Origin: Holdemania massiliensis
GTDB lineage: Bacteria; Bacillota_I; Bacilli_A; Erysipelotrichales; Erysipelotrichaceae
Direction: 5' to 3'
NCBI RefSeq assembly: GCF_022440805.1
Contig: NZ_JAKNTK010000001.1
Location: 2,108,001 to 2,172,000 of the forward strand
DNA: 64,000 nucleotides
Both the position numbers and the translations under genes were made by a program. Positions 37,746 through 45,967 of the stretch are shown one piece after another. The notes under the pieces were generated by a model, which was not told the origin of the DNA, ran no database searches, and worked only from the letters and a program-made list of their open reading frames with translations. How positions within the stretch are numbered: the first letter of the stretch is position 1; the number at the start of each line of letters is the position of its first letter.

Positions 37746-38071
37746 CCCATCGCCTCCTTTCCCAAGGAAACTACTGGTAAGATCTTCAGAGGAATCTTGA
37801 AGTCTGATTGAAGATAAACATCTGTCTTTATATCTTCACGCATGATCTGTAAGCCATGTTTTATATTTTTATGTATTATATATTTTCCAAACAATTTATT
37901 ATTTTCACCCATATGAACTTGTCTGAAGAACACCTGATCTGTTCCACCTTGTTGATGATAGAAACCTACAGAAGTGACAACAATACGTTTAACCCCTCTT
38001 CCAACAACTTGTTTAAAGGAAGAAAAATCTGTTATTTTAGACTTGAGTTCAATGCTTTCACCTTTGGTCAT
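37742..38071 (-). CDS. Small protein of unknown function at the head of the capsule locus
   Basis: 109 residues; no family recognised. Basic, with no signal peptide or membrane helix. Recognisable stretches are VGRGVKRIVVTSVGFYHQQG and VYLQSDFKIPLKILPVVSLG. GAGGGGGAGC precedes ATG. Its stop overlaps the start of the NusG paralogue by 4 bases (ATGA), so the two are probably made together. A regulatory or RNA-binding partner role would fit the place but is a guess. Confidence 0.6.
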   Translation of the reverse strand: MTKGESIELKSKITDFSSFKQVVGRGVKRIVVTSVGFYHQQGGTDQVFFRQVHMGENNKLFGKYIIHKNIKHGLQIMREDIKTDVYLQSDFKIPLKILPVVSLGKEAMG

Positions 38072-38451
38072 GCTGCTCCCCCTCTCTCGATGGGAATCAG
38101 TTCATAAAAAAAGAACTGCTTCCTTCGCCCCCTGCGAAATCTCTAACAGTCGCTAACCGTCAGATAACGTACACCATTATTGACAGACTAATTTAACCCA
38201 TTTATAATGAGACATGTATCAAAAAGAAACGTTTTTATCCAATTTTGGCATTAAAATCTTAGTGTCAAAAAATGTGTGACTTTTTTGCCATAAAAAAGGG
38301 AATAAATGTAATCAACAACCATTTTTATGTCATAAACAGTTATCATGAGATTCATTTATAACTAATCGATCGAAATAAAAAAAGGCGAATTCTTTCTGAA
38401 TTTCACCCGATTATAGAAGCTGACCGTAACGTATTTTTGACAAACTCAAAC
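38072..38451 (-). promoter_or_regulatory. Hairpin-rich leader of the capsule operon
   Basis: About 380 AT-rich bases without a gene. Near the start codon a two-part hairpin can form: GACTG (38147-38151) with CAGTTC (38113-38118), and inside it TTCGC with GCGAA (38124-38138) around a GGGG loop. CAGTTC can instead pair with GAACTG (38098-38103). Farther upstream is a hairpin with seven T (38377-38407). A perfect TATAAT lies at 38411-38416 but has no -35 box at the right distance, so I cannot place the promoter. Confidence 0.55.
38377..38407 (-). terminator. Second terminator-like hairpin in the capsule leader
   Basis: Minus strand GGTGAAATTC, loop, GAATTCGCC (one bulged A), then TTTTTTT. It could back up the hydrogenase terminator or act as an attenuator for the capsule operon. 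Confidence 0.6.
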
Positions 38452-38484
38452 AAAAAAAGAAGGAAAAACCGAAGTTCTCCCTTC
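38452..38484 (-). terminator. Terminator of the hydrogenase operon
   Basis: Minus strand GAAGGGAGAAC, loop TTCG, GTTTTTCCTTC (two G-T pairs), then seven T; 11 bases after hydA. Confidence 0.85.
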
Positions 38485-38494
38485 TCAGTAAAGC

Positions 38495-40249
38495 TTATTT
38501 AAAGCGTTCTTTTTTGGAATAGGTCGTATGAAGCAGCTCATGGGCAAGATGACTTCCTGGTTCTTTTAAGAACTCCTCATACAAAGCAATAATCTGCGGA
38601 TTTTCATGGGATTTGCGTACACTCTGCATCGCATCTTCATCATACAGAGCCTTGGCCCGTTCCTTCTTCCAATCAATCGGCTTAAATCCATTGCGGATCG
38701 TAGCCGAGATGATCGGCTGACCGCCGCCGTTGATGCAGCCGCCAGGGCAGCCCATAATTTCAATGAAATGATAAGGTGAAGTGCCTGCACGGATCTCATC
38801 CAGCAAAGGCTTAGCGCAGCTCATACTGGAAGCTACCGCAACCTTAACCTTCATGCCAGCAACTTCCAGCTCGGCGGTTTTCACGCCTTCCATGCCGCGG
38901 ACAACAGTGAAATCTAAAGATTCTAATGGCTTATTTTCCAACGTTTCCTTGACGGTTCTTAATGCGGCTTCCATGACTCCGCCGCTGGCGCCGAAGATGA
39001 CGCCGGCTCCGGAATACTGCCCAAACATATCCTGATCGAAATCTTCATCCGGCAGGTTTTCAAAGTTAATGCCGTACATCTTGATCAATCGGCCTAATTC
39101 ACGGGTCGTCAGGACATAATCGACATCCGCTACGCCGTCTTTGCGCATTTCTGGCCGTACGACTTCGGCTTTCTTGGCCGTACACGGCATGATCGAAACA
39201 ACGGTGATCTTGCGCGGATCGAGATTGTGTGTTTGTGCGTAATATGATTTCAGAATTGCACCGAACATCATATGCGGAGACTTGCAGGAACTCAGATGAT
39301 CCAACAGATCTGGATACTCAAATTCACAATAGCGGATCCAGCCTGGGGAACAACTCGTAATCATCGGCAGGACGCCGTGATTCTGGACACGTTCAATAAA
39401 TTCATGCCCTTCTTCCATAATCGTCAGATCCGCCGCATAATTGGTATCATAGACGCGGTCAAATCCGATTCTGCGCAGAGCGGCAGCCATTTTGCCCGTG
39501 ACGCGCGTACCAATTGGCAACCCGAATTCCTCACCTAAAGCGGCCCGAACGGCCGGAGCGGTCTGCACGATGACATGCTGCTCAGGATCATTCAGAGCTT
39601 CGATCACCCAATGAATGTCTTCCTTTTCATATAAGGCACCCACCGGACAGGCGTTGACGCACTGGCCGCACTGCATGCAGTTGACGTCGTTTAAGCTGCG
39701 GTCAAAGACCGGCGCGACTTTCGTGTTGAACCCACGGTTGATAAAGCTGAGTATTCCCAGACCCTGAACCTTTTTGCAGGTTTCAATGCAGCGCCCGCAC
39801 AGCACGCACTTGGACGTATCGCGAACGATTCCCGGGGCAACTTCATCGAGTGTTGGACTTGTCTTTTCCCCTTCATAGCGAACTTTGCGGATGCCTAACT
39901 GCTGTGCTAATTTCTGCAGTTCACAGTTCTGATTGCGAATGCAGGACAGACAGTCATCGCAATGATTTGACAGAATCAGCTCCACTGTATGTCTGCGGGC
40001 CTCCAGCGCTCTTTGTGAATTCGTGAAGACTTCCATCCCTTCGCTGACAGGATAAACGCAGGAAGCCCCTAAGCTTTTTGCCCCCTTGATTTCAACGGTG
40101 CAGACACGGCAGGCCCCGGTCTTGTTCACATCTTTTAAATAACAAAGTGTTGGAATCTGGATGCCGGCTTCACGGGCAGCTTCCAGAATCGTGGATCCCG
40201 GCTCAGCCTGAACTGGAATATTATTGATTTTTAAATTAATTTTCGTCAT
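38495..40249 (-). CDS. hydA: [FeFe]-hydrogenase catalytic subunit HydA
   Basis: 584 residues. N-terminal [2Fe-2S] (CYLKDVNKTGACRVC), a His/Cys cluster (HCDDCLSCIRNQNC), two [4Fe-4S] sites (CVLCGRCIETC and CMQCGQCVNACP), then the H-cluster motifs TSCSPGW near 300, MPCTAKKAE near 356 and GCPGGCINGGGQP near 506. With HydB and HydC it should form a cytoplasmic electron-bifurcating complex coupling NADH and reduced ferredoxin to H2. Shorter than Thermotoga HydA, lacking an extra C-terminal cluster domain. No HydEFG maturases lie in the window. Confidence 0.93.
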   Translation of the reverse strand: MTKINLKINNIPVQAEPGSTILEAAREAGIQIPTLCYLKDVNKTGACRVCTVEIKGAKSLGASCVYPVSEGMEVFTNSQRALEARRHTVELILSNHCDDCLSCIRNQNCELQKLAQQLGIRKVRYEGEKTSPTLDEVAPGIVRDTSKCVLCGRCIETCKKVQGLGILSFINRGFNTKVAPVFDRSLNDVNCMQCGQCVNACPVGALYEKEDIHWVIEALNDPEQHVIVQTAPAVRAALGEEFGLPIGTRVTGKMAAALRRIGFDRVYDTNYAADLTIMEEGHEFIERVQNHGVLPMITSCSPGWIRYCEFEYPDLLDHLSSCKSPHMMFGAILKSYYAQTHNLDPRKITVVSIMPCTAKKAEVVRPEMRKDGVADVDYVLTTRELGRLIKMYGINFENLPDEDFDQDMFGQYSGAGVIFGASGGVMEAALRTVKETLENKPLESLDFTVVRGMEGVKTAELEVAGMKVKVAVASSMSCAKPLLDEIRAGTSPYHFIEIMGCPGGCINGGGQPIISATIRNGFKPIDWKKERAKALYDEDAMQSVRKSHENPQIIALYEEFLKEPGSHLAHELLHTTYSKKERFK

Positions 40250-40264
40250 ATTTCCGCTGCCTCC

Positions 40265-42151
40265 TTAATCGCGCTTAACCGCACCGAAGCGGCAGGTTTC
40301 CATACAAGCGCCGCACTTGATGCACTTGTCATGATCGATAACATAAGGCTTCTGACCTGGAACACCGCTGATCGCCCCAACCGGACAGTTGCGGGCACAC
40401 ATCGAACACTTGCGGCACTTATCCGGATCAATTGAATAATGCAGCAGTTTCTTACAAACCCCAGCCGGACAGCGTTTCTCCTTAACATGCGCTTCGTACT
40501 CATCACGGAACAGCCGCAGCGTGGATAAAACCGGATTGGCCGCCGTTTGTCCTAAGCCGCATAAAGCAGTATCCTTAATCATTTTGCCCAGATTTTCTAA
40601 TTCATCTAAGGTTTCCATCGTTCCGCGGCCTTCGCAGATATCGGTCAACAGCTCCAGCATGCGCTTTGTGCCAACGCGGCACGGCGTACACTTGCCGCAG
40701 GATTCATCGACGATAAATTCCATATAGAAGCGGGCCACGTCAACCATGCAGTTGTCTTCATCCAAGACGATCATGCCGCCCGATCCCATCATCGAACCCA
40801 AAGCGATCAGGTTGTCAAAGTCAATCGGCGTATCCAGATCTTCCACGGTCAGACAGCCGCCGCTTGGACCGCCGGTCTGAACAGCTTTAAACTTCTTGCC
40901 GTTTGGACAGCCGCCGCCGATTTCATAGATGACCTCGCGCAGCGTAGTCCCCATTGGAATCTCAACTAATCCGGTATTGACAATCTTGCCGCCTAAGGCA
41001 AAGACTTTGGTGCCTTTGGATTTTTCCGTTCCAATCGAACTGAACCAATTTGAGCCTTTTAATATAATCTGTGCGACATTGGCAAAGGTTTCAACATTAT
41101 TGATGATCGTCGGCCGGCCCCAGACACCGCTGACCGCCGGGAACGGCGGCTTCGGCACCGGCATGCCGCGCTTACCCTCAATCGACTGAATCAAGGCCGT
41201 TTCTTCACCGCAGACAAACGCACCTGCACCTAAACGAATTTCGATATCAAAGCTGAAATCCGTACCTAAAATATGTTCGCCGAACAAGCCCAGTTCCTTG
41301 GCCTGATCCATCGCGATCTGCAAGCGCTTGACCGCAATCGGATATTCCGCCCGAATATAGACGTAACCCTGCTGAGCGCCGATCGCATAGCCGGCAATCG
41401 CCATCGCTTCCAGGACCGCGTGCGGATCGCCTTCCAAAATCGAACGATCCATAAAGGCTCCCGGATCGCCTTCATCGGCATTGCAGATGACATACTTGTC
41501 GCCGGCCGGCTGATCTGCCGCAAACTGCCACTTCACACCGGTCGGAAAGCCCCCGCCGCCGCGTCCGCGCAGACCGGATTTTTTAATTTCGTCGATCACT
41601 TGCTGCGGCTGCATCTCATGCAGCGCTTTGGCCAGCGCCTCATAACCATCGCGGGCGATGTATTCGCGGATATTCTCCGGATCCAGCTGACCGCAGTTCT
41701 TCAAAGCGATGCGCTGCTGCTTGGCATAAAAACGAATCTTATCGATATCAAAGATTTTTTCCTGAGTAAGTTCATCAATATCATTCATTTCCAGACGTTT
41801 TACCGGCTGACCCCCGATAAAATGCTGCTCGATGATCTCCGTGACATCTTCCGGTTTGACATGACAATAGAAAATTTTATCCGGATAAACCGCCACAATC
41901 GGGCCTTTCTGGCAAAGGCCGAAACAGCCGGTTTTAATCACACGGATCTGTTGATCCAGGCCGCGTGAGCAGAGCTGTTCATTCATCTGTTCCATGATCA
42001 GCTGCGATGATGACGAAGTACAGCCGGTTCCCGCGCAGACTAAGACATGCAGCCGTGGTTCTCCCGGAACTGCCTGAGCGCCGGGATTGCGCAGAGCGAT
42101 TTCCTTCGCCGCCGCTTCCCGCAGCTGACGAAGTTCATTCCATGATTTCAT
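40265..42151 (-). CDS. hydB: Bifurcating hydrogenase subunit HydB (NuoF-like)
   Basis: 628 residues. Thioredoxin-like [2Fe-2S] N-terminus (VCAGTGCTSSSSQ), then the NADH/FMN site (GLRGRGGGGFPTGVKW; GAGAFVCGEETALIQSIEGK), the NuoF [4Fe-4S] (SCGKCTPCRVGT) and two C-terminal [4Fe-4S] motifs (CRKCSMCARNCPVGAI and CIKCGACMETC). The flavin subunit where NADH is oxidised. 15 bases before hydA. Confidence 0.94.
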   Translation of the reverse strand: MKSWNELRQLREAAAKEIALRNPGAQAVPGEPRLHVLVCAGTGCTSSSSQLIMEQMNEQLCSRGLDQQIRVIKTGCFGLCQKGPIVAVYPDKIFYCHVKPEDVTEIIEQHFIGGQPVKRLEMNDIDELTQEKIFDIDKIRFYAKQQRIALKNCGQLDPENIREYIARDGYEALAKALHEMQPQQVIDEIKKSGLRGRGGGGFPTGVKWQFAADQPAGDKYVICNADEGDPGAFMDRSILEGDPHAVLEAMAIAGYAIGAQQGYVYIRAEYPIAVKRLQIAMDQAKELGLFGEHILGTDFSFDIEIRLGAGAFVCGEETALIQSIEGKRGMPVPKPPFPAVSGVWGRPTIINNVETFANVAQIILKGSNWFSSIGTEKSKGTKVFALGGKIVNTGLVEIPMGTTLREVIYEIGGGCPNGKKFKAVQTGGPSGGCLTVEDLDTPIDFDNLIALGSMMGSGGMIVLDEDNCMVDVARFYMEFIVDESCGKCTPCRVGTKRMLELLTDICEGRGTMETLDELENLGKMIKDTALCGLGQTAANPVLSTLRLFRDEYEAHVKEKRCPAGVCKKLLHYSIDPDKCRKCSMCARNCPVGAISGVPGQKPYVIDHDKCIKCGACMETCRFGAVKRD

Positions 42152-42171
42152 GTGCTTCTCCTCTTCCTTCC

Positions 42172-42666
42172 CTAGTGAACGCCGGACTCGGTCTTAATGA
42201 TCGCTTTGATCCGATCCTCCAGCGCGGTTGAGCTGGTCGCATTGCCATAGACCTGATCGTCCAGAATAGCCACCGGCGCTAAGCCGCAGGCACCTAAACA
42301 ACGCGTTGCATCCAATGAAAACAAGCCGTCAGCACTGGTCTGATTCACTTTTGTTCCCGTCAGATCACAAATCCGCTGCAATAGATCCGCTGAGCCTTTG
42401 ACATAACAGGCCGTACCCATGCAGACGTTAATCACATGCTTGCCCTTAGGTTCCGTTGTAAACTGCGTATAGAATGTAACAACACCATACACCTCGGCCG
42501 CTGATACGCCGGACGCCGCGGCAATCTTTTCCATTGCTTCAAACGGAATATAGCCCAGTTCTTTCTGGACATCGTGCAGCATCAGCTTGACCGGTCCCGG
42601 CCGTCCGCGATGACGATCGACAATCCGATCAATGACCTGCATCGACTGTTCGTTGAGTTTCCCCAT
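42172..42666 (-). CDS. hydC: Bifurcating hydrogenase subunit HydC (NuoE-like)
   Basis: 164 residues, thioredoxin-like [2Fe-2S] protein: VVTFYTQFTTEPKGKHVINV, ligands in CMGTAC and CLGAC. First subunit gene of the hydrogenase set, ending 20 bases before hydB. No promoter is visible in the 42 bases separating it from the upstream permease, so it may be read from the permease promoter. Confidence 0.93.
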   Translation of the reverse strand: MGKLNEQSMQVIDRIVDRHRGRPGPVKLMLHDVQKELGYIPFEAMEKIAAASGVSAAEVYGVVTFYTQFTTEPKGKHVINVCMGTACYVKGSADLLQRICDLTGTKVNQTSADGLFSLDATRCLGACGLAPVAILDDQVYGNATSSTALEDRIKAIIKTESGVH

Positions 42667-42708
42667 CCTTTCACCTCCACGTGTTATTTGGGTTCTCTAT
42701 TGAAAACA

Positions 42709-43464
42709 TCACAGGGATGATTCAACCTTGTTTTTCAGCCAGCCCAGTATGCCGTCAGCGGCTGCGCTGAGCAGGATAATCCACAGCGTCCAGGCCATCA
42801 GCCCGGTCATATCCAGCGCCACCCGCGCCGCATACGACATCTGCCGGCCGATGCCAACCCGAACCTGAGTAAGCACTTCCGCCATCACACAAACCCGCAG
42901 GCCAAGCCCAAAGCCGGTCTGAATCGCTGCCGCCAGATGCGGCAGAGCCTGGGGAAGACGGACCTTCCAGAAAACAATCCACGGCGTTTCCGGATAGCAG
43001 CGCAGCACATCCTGCAGCTCGCTGTCCAGCAGATCCTGACTGAGCAGGATAGCGGTATAAAAGACCGGAAACAGCACGCAGAAGCTGGTTACCATCACGC
43101 TGCCTTCGCTGCCCAGCCAGATCAGAAAAACCATAATATACGATAAATTCGGAATCGTCTTGATAATCACTTCCAACGGTTCAATGAAGCTCCGCACGGT
43201 TTTGTTCAGGGCTGCAGCATAGCCGCACAGACCTGCGATCACCAGTGAAAGACCGAAGCCTTTCAGCATCCGTCCCAAACTGGTCAGTGTCTGACGATAG
43301 AAATCGGGCCGGGCAAGATCGCCGAGCATCCGGTTCAGTACGTCCCACGGCATCGGAATCAGAATATCGTTATTGATTTTCATCGCCAGCCCCTGCCAGA
43401 GCACAAGCAGCAGCACGATCATGATTCCCTGTTCTTTTTTTAACCCTCGTCGCTGATTTCTCAT
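42709..43464 (-). CDS. ABC transporter permease, SsuC/TauC/ThiX type, orphan
   Basis: 251 residues, six membrane segments; the docking loop is seen around CYPETPWIVFWKVRLPQALP. This branch imports sulfonates, nitrate or thiamine precursors. No ATPase lies nearby; the only matching binding protein is at 45968-46930. The listed start is the ATG at 43464, but the -10 box ends 7 bases before it, so a second ATG at 43422 (AGGGAA upstream) may be used. Confidence 0.82.
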   Translation of the reverse strand: MRNQRRGLKKEQGIMIVLLLVLWQGLAMKINNDILIPMPWDVLNRMLGDLARPDFYRQTLTSLGRMLKGFGLSLVIAGLCGYAAALNKTVRSFIEPLEVIIKTIPNLSYIMVFLIWLGSEGSVMVTSFCVLFPVFYTAILLSQDLLDSELQDVLRCYPETPWIVFWKVRLPQALPHLAAAIQTGFGLGLRVCVMAEVLTQVRVGIGRQMSYAARVALDMTGLMAWTLWIILLSAAADGILGWLKNKVESSL

Positions 43465-43470
43465 GAAATT

Positions 43471-43479
43471 ATTATATCA
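43471..43479 (-). promoter_or_regulatory. Extended -10 promoter before the permease
   Basis: Minus strand TGATATAAT, an extended -10 box, with no clear -35. The transcript would begin at or next to the first ATG of the permease. Confidence 0.5.
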
Positions 43480-43545
43480 TCAGACCGAATGGAAACGCTA
43501 TCTTTATTTCCGCTTTTTCGACCTTTATTTTGTTTTCCATTTCAC

Positions 43546-43572
43546 AAAAAAGGCAGATTAATCCGCCTTTTT
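43546..43572 (-). terminator. Terminator after the methyltransferase gene
   Basis: Near-palindrome GGCGGATTAATCTGCC flanked by A and T runs, so it can end transcripts in both directions; 16 bases after the methyltransferase stop. Confidence 0.8.
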
Positions 43573-43587
43573 CGGTTCTATTCTGGA

Positions 43588-44349
43588 TTATTTGTTCAAA
43601 CGAAAAACAACATGATTGCTTGCGCCCAGCATCTGCGGCTTTTCGCACATTGCCATATGAAATTCCAGCCAGCTTTGAAACGGTTCTGGTTTCAGCGCAT
43701 TGAGCTTCTCTGCCAACAGCTCAGCCATCCCATCCGCCGCAAATTCCTGCACCGGCGTCCAGCCCTCTGCATCCAGCCAGCGATGAACTTGTTCCAGTCT
43801 CAGAAACACAAACGGAATGTCCGCAACCTTAAAGGTACTGCGGTCATACCGGCCATTGTCCAGAAATTCTGAATTGTAAACCATGGCTTCGGTCACAAAC
43901 ACCATATCGTTATTGATGAAGGCAAAGAATGCCGCCCCGCCTGGTTTTAAAACCCGCAGCACCTGTCGGACACATTGAGTTCGCTGAGCTTCCGTTTCAA
44001 GATGATACAGCGGCCCCAAACACAGGACAAGATCAAATGCTTCCTCCGTCAATGAGCTGAGATCCAGGGCGTTGCCCTGAATCACCGTCAAATCCATTTC
44101 CGGCTGACGTTTGGTCTGAATGAGCGCGCAGTGCTTCTTCACCGGCTCCACGGCTGTGACTGAATATCCTTCAGCGGCATATTTCAGGCTGTATGCGCCG
44201 GTTCCAGCCCCCACGTCCAGAATCCGCATTCCCGGCTTCAGAAATTTTTCAATCTGCCGCGTCGTCGTTAAAAATTCGATGGTACGCGCCGGCGAAGCCG
44301 TCAGCCGATGTTCTTCATCGAAATAATCATAGATCAGTTCCAGATCCAT
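43588..44349 (-). CDS. Class I SAM-dependent methyltransferase
   Basis: 253 residues. SAM-binding motif ILDVGAGTGAYSLKYAAEGY near residue 40, the acidic end of strand 2 in VTAVEPVKK, and LVLCLGPLYHL with VLKPGGAAFFAF. Substrate unknown; small-molecule methylases of this type are common. Follows PepD by 44 bases on the same strand. Confidence 0.87.
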   Translation of the reverse strand: MDLELIYDYFDEEHRLTASPARTIEFLTTTRQIEKFLKPGMRILDVGAGTGAYSLKYAAEGYSVTAVEPVKKHCALIQTKRQPEMDLTVIQGNALDLSSLTEEAFDLVLCLGPLYHLETEAQRTQCVRQVLRVLKPGGAAFFAFINNDMVFVTEAMVYNSEFLDNGRYDRSTFKVADIPFVFLRLEQVHRWLDAEGWTPVQEFAADGMAELLAEKLNALKPEPFQSWLEFHMAMCEKPQMLGASNHVVFRLNK

Positions 44350-44393
44350 TCGTTCCGCCCCCTATCTTCTTGCCTCTAACTTAAAGCTTCGGC

Positions 44394-45830
44394 TTAGGCA
44401 TCCAGACGGCTCAGCAATTCGCAAAGCAAAGCGTAGGTTCGCTGGAATGAAGCCAGATTCAGCTTCTCCTGCGGTGTATGAGCACCGCTGGCTTCCGGCA
44501 CCATTGTGACGATGTCGATATCGGGAATCATCTCGCAGAACACACCGCATTCCGTACCGCCATGGCCCGCTTCCAGTTTCAGTTCCTTCCCGGTTTTCTC
44601 TTTCACCAGCTCCGCCAGTTTCTGCCGCATCACACTTTCTTCCTTGTAATCCCACGCCGGATAGCCGTTGTCAAAGCTGCAGGTCCAGCCATATAAGCCC
44701 GAAAGAATCTCCAGTTCATCACTCATCTTCTCAATCCAGCTTTTCTGCGCGGAACGCAGCGAAAGCGTGATGACCAGGCTGGAACCACGGCGCTTGATCG
44801 AGGCCAGATTTTCCGAAGCCCAGGTTAAGCCGGGTATCGCCATGCTTTTTGCCCGCAGACCGTTGGGCAGAACGGTGATAAAATCAATAAATGCCTTGGA
44901 ATCCTCAGCGGAATAGACGTTTTCAATCGTCGTGTCTTCACTTAGGGTCAGCGTAACCTCGGGATCACTGGCTTTCAGTTCAGCCTTCACGTCGGCTGAT
45001 ACTTTCTCAATCGCCTTGCGAACTTTGCGGGCATCTTGGCTTGCGAAGCGAATCCAACAATCCCGTGGAATGGCATTGTCTTTGTTGCCGCCGTCCCAGT
45101 CCGCAATCCAGACTTCCAGCTCGTTTTTGACTAATTCCCGCAAAGCGCGGATCGCAATCTTGTTGGCATTGCCCAGCTCCTTATCGATATTGCCGCCGGA
45201 ATGGCCGCCTTTTAACCCGGAAACGGTCAGTTTCCAGCCGCTGCCGTCCCATTTTTCCTGCGGCCGCACGCGCGTCATTGTGCAGACCAAACCGCCCGCT
45301 GTCGAGACTGCCGTTTTATCCTCACCGCCGCAGTCCATATTGATCATGCGGTGTGCGGTGAAATACTCCTTTTTCAGCCCCTGAGCACCGTTCAGGCCGA
45401 TTTCTTCCATGACGGTAAAGACGCATTCCAGCGGCGGATGCGGTTTTTGTTCATCCTCCAGCAGGGCCAGCATCATGGCCACGCCAACCCCGTCGTCCGC
45501 CCCCAGCGTTGTGCCGCGGGCCTTCAGCCAGCCGTCTTCGACATAGGTGTCTAACGGCTGGGTTTCAAAATCAAAATCGACGTCTGCTTCCTTTTCACAG
45601 ACCATGTCCATATGCGCCTGCAGAATCACAGCGCCGTGCTTTTCCATACCGGCTGTTCCGTCTTTGTAGATCATCACATTGTTCATTTCATCCTGAATCC
45701 AGCGCAGGCCATGATCCTTCGCAAACTGCACCAGCCAGTCGCTGAGTTGTTTTTCGTTGCGGGAGCCATGCGGGATCTTGGTCAGTTCGTTAAAGTAATA
45801 AAATATCCGTTCGTTGCAATCCATTGTCAT
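44394..45830 (-). CDS. pepD: Aminoacyl-histidine dipeptidase PepD (M20 family)
   Basis: 478 residues from MTMDCNERIFYYFNELTKIP; AAGGAAAGGGTGG upstream decides the start (an open frame continues 19 codons further). Zinc sites: LQAHMDMVCEKE, TLGADDGVGVAMML, the catalytic Glu in TVMEEIGLNGA, MDCGGEDKT, and HGGTECGVF. Cleaves dipeptides with broad specificity in the cytoplasm. Confidence 0.92.
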   Translation of the reverse strand: MTMDCNERIFYYFNELTKIPHGSRNEKQLSDWLVQFAKDHGLRWIQDEMNNVMIYKDGTAGMEKHGAVILQAHMDMVCEKEADVDFDFETQPLDTYVEDGWLKARGTTLGADDGVGVAMMLALLEDEQKPHPPLECVFTVMEEIGLNGAQGLKKEYFTAHRMINMDCGGEDKTAVSTAGGLVCTMTRVRPQEKWDGSGWKLTVSGLKGGHSGGNIDKELGNANKIAIRALRELVKNELEVWIADWDGGNKDNAIPRDCWIRFASQDARKVRKAIEKVSADVKAELKASDPEVTLTLSEDTTIENVYSAEDSKAFIDFITVLPNGLRAKSMAIPGLTWASENLASIKRRGSSLVITLSLRSAQKSWIEKMSDELEILSGLYGWTCSFDNGYPAWDYKEESVMRQKLAELVKEKTGKELKLEAGHGGTECGVFCEMIPDIDIVTMVPEASGAHTPQEKLNLASFQRTYALLCELLSRLDA

Positions 45831-45857
45831 CGGTGTACCACCCTTTCCTTGTTCTTT

Positions 45858-45887
45858 ATTATATCGCTCATTTTCACTTGCTTTCAA
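45858..45887 (-). promoter_or_regulatory. Promoter of pepD
   Basis: Minus strand TTGAAA, 18 bases, TATAAT, about 28 bases before the pepD start. Confidence 0.65.
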
Positions 45888-45931
45888 CTAAAAATGAAAA
45901 TTATTTCTTTTCATAACGAAATATTTACAAA

Positions 45932-45958
45932 CAAAAAGGGAGAAGTTGTTTCTCCCTT
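45932..45958 (-). terminator. Terminator of the thrS-binding protein operon
   Basis: Minus strand AAGGGAGAA, loop ACAAC, TTCTCCCTT then TTTG; 10 bases after the binding-protein stop. Confidence 0.75.
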
Positions 45959-45967
45959 GATTTCAGT

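Noticed and set aside
38411..38416. TATAAT as the capsule operon promoter
   Set aside because: No -35 box at 16-18 bases and no extended -10; kept only as a note in the leader entry.
41273..41968. Plus-strand open frame of 231 codons antisense to hydB
   Set aside because: hydB motifs on the other strand are decisive and the antisense product matches nothing.
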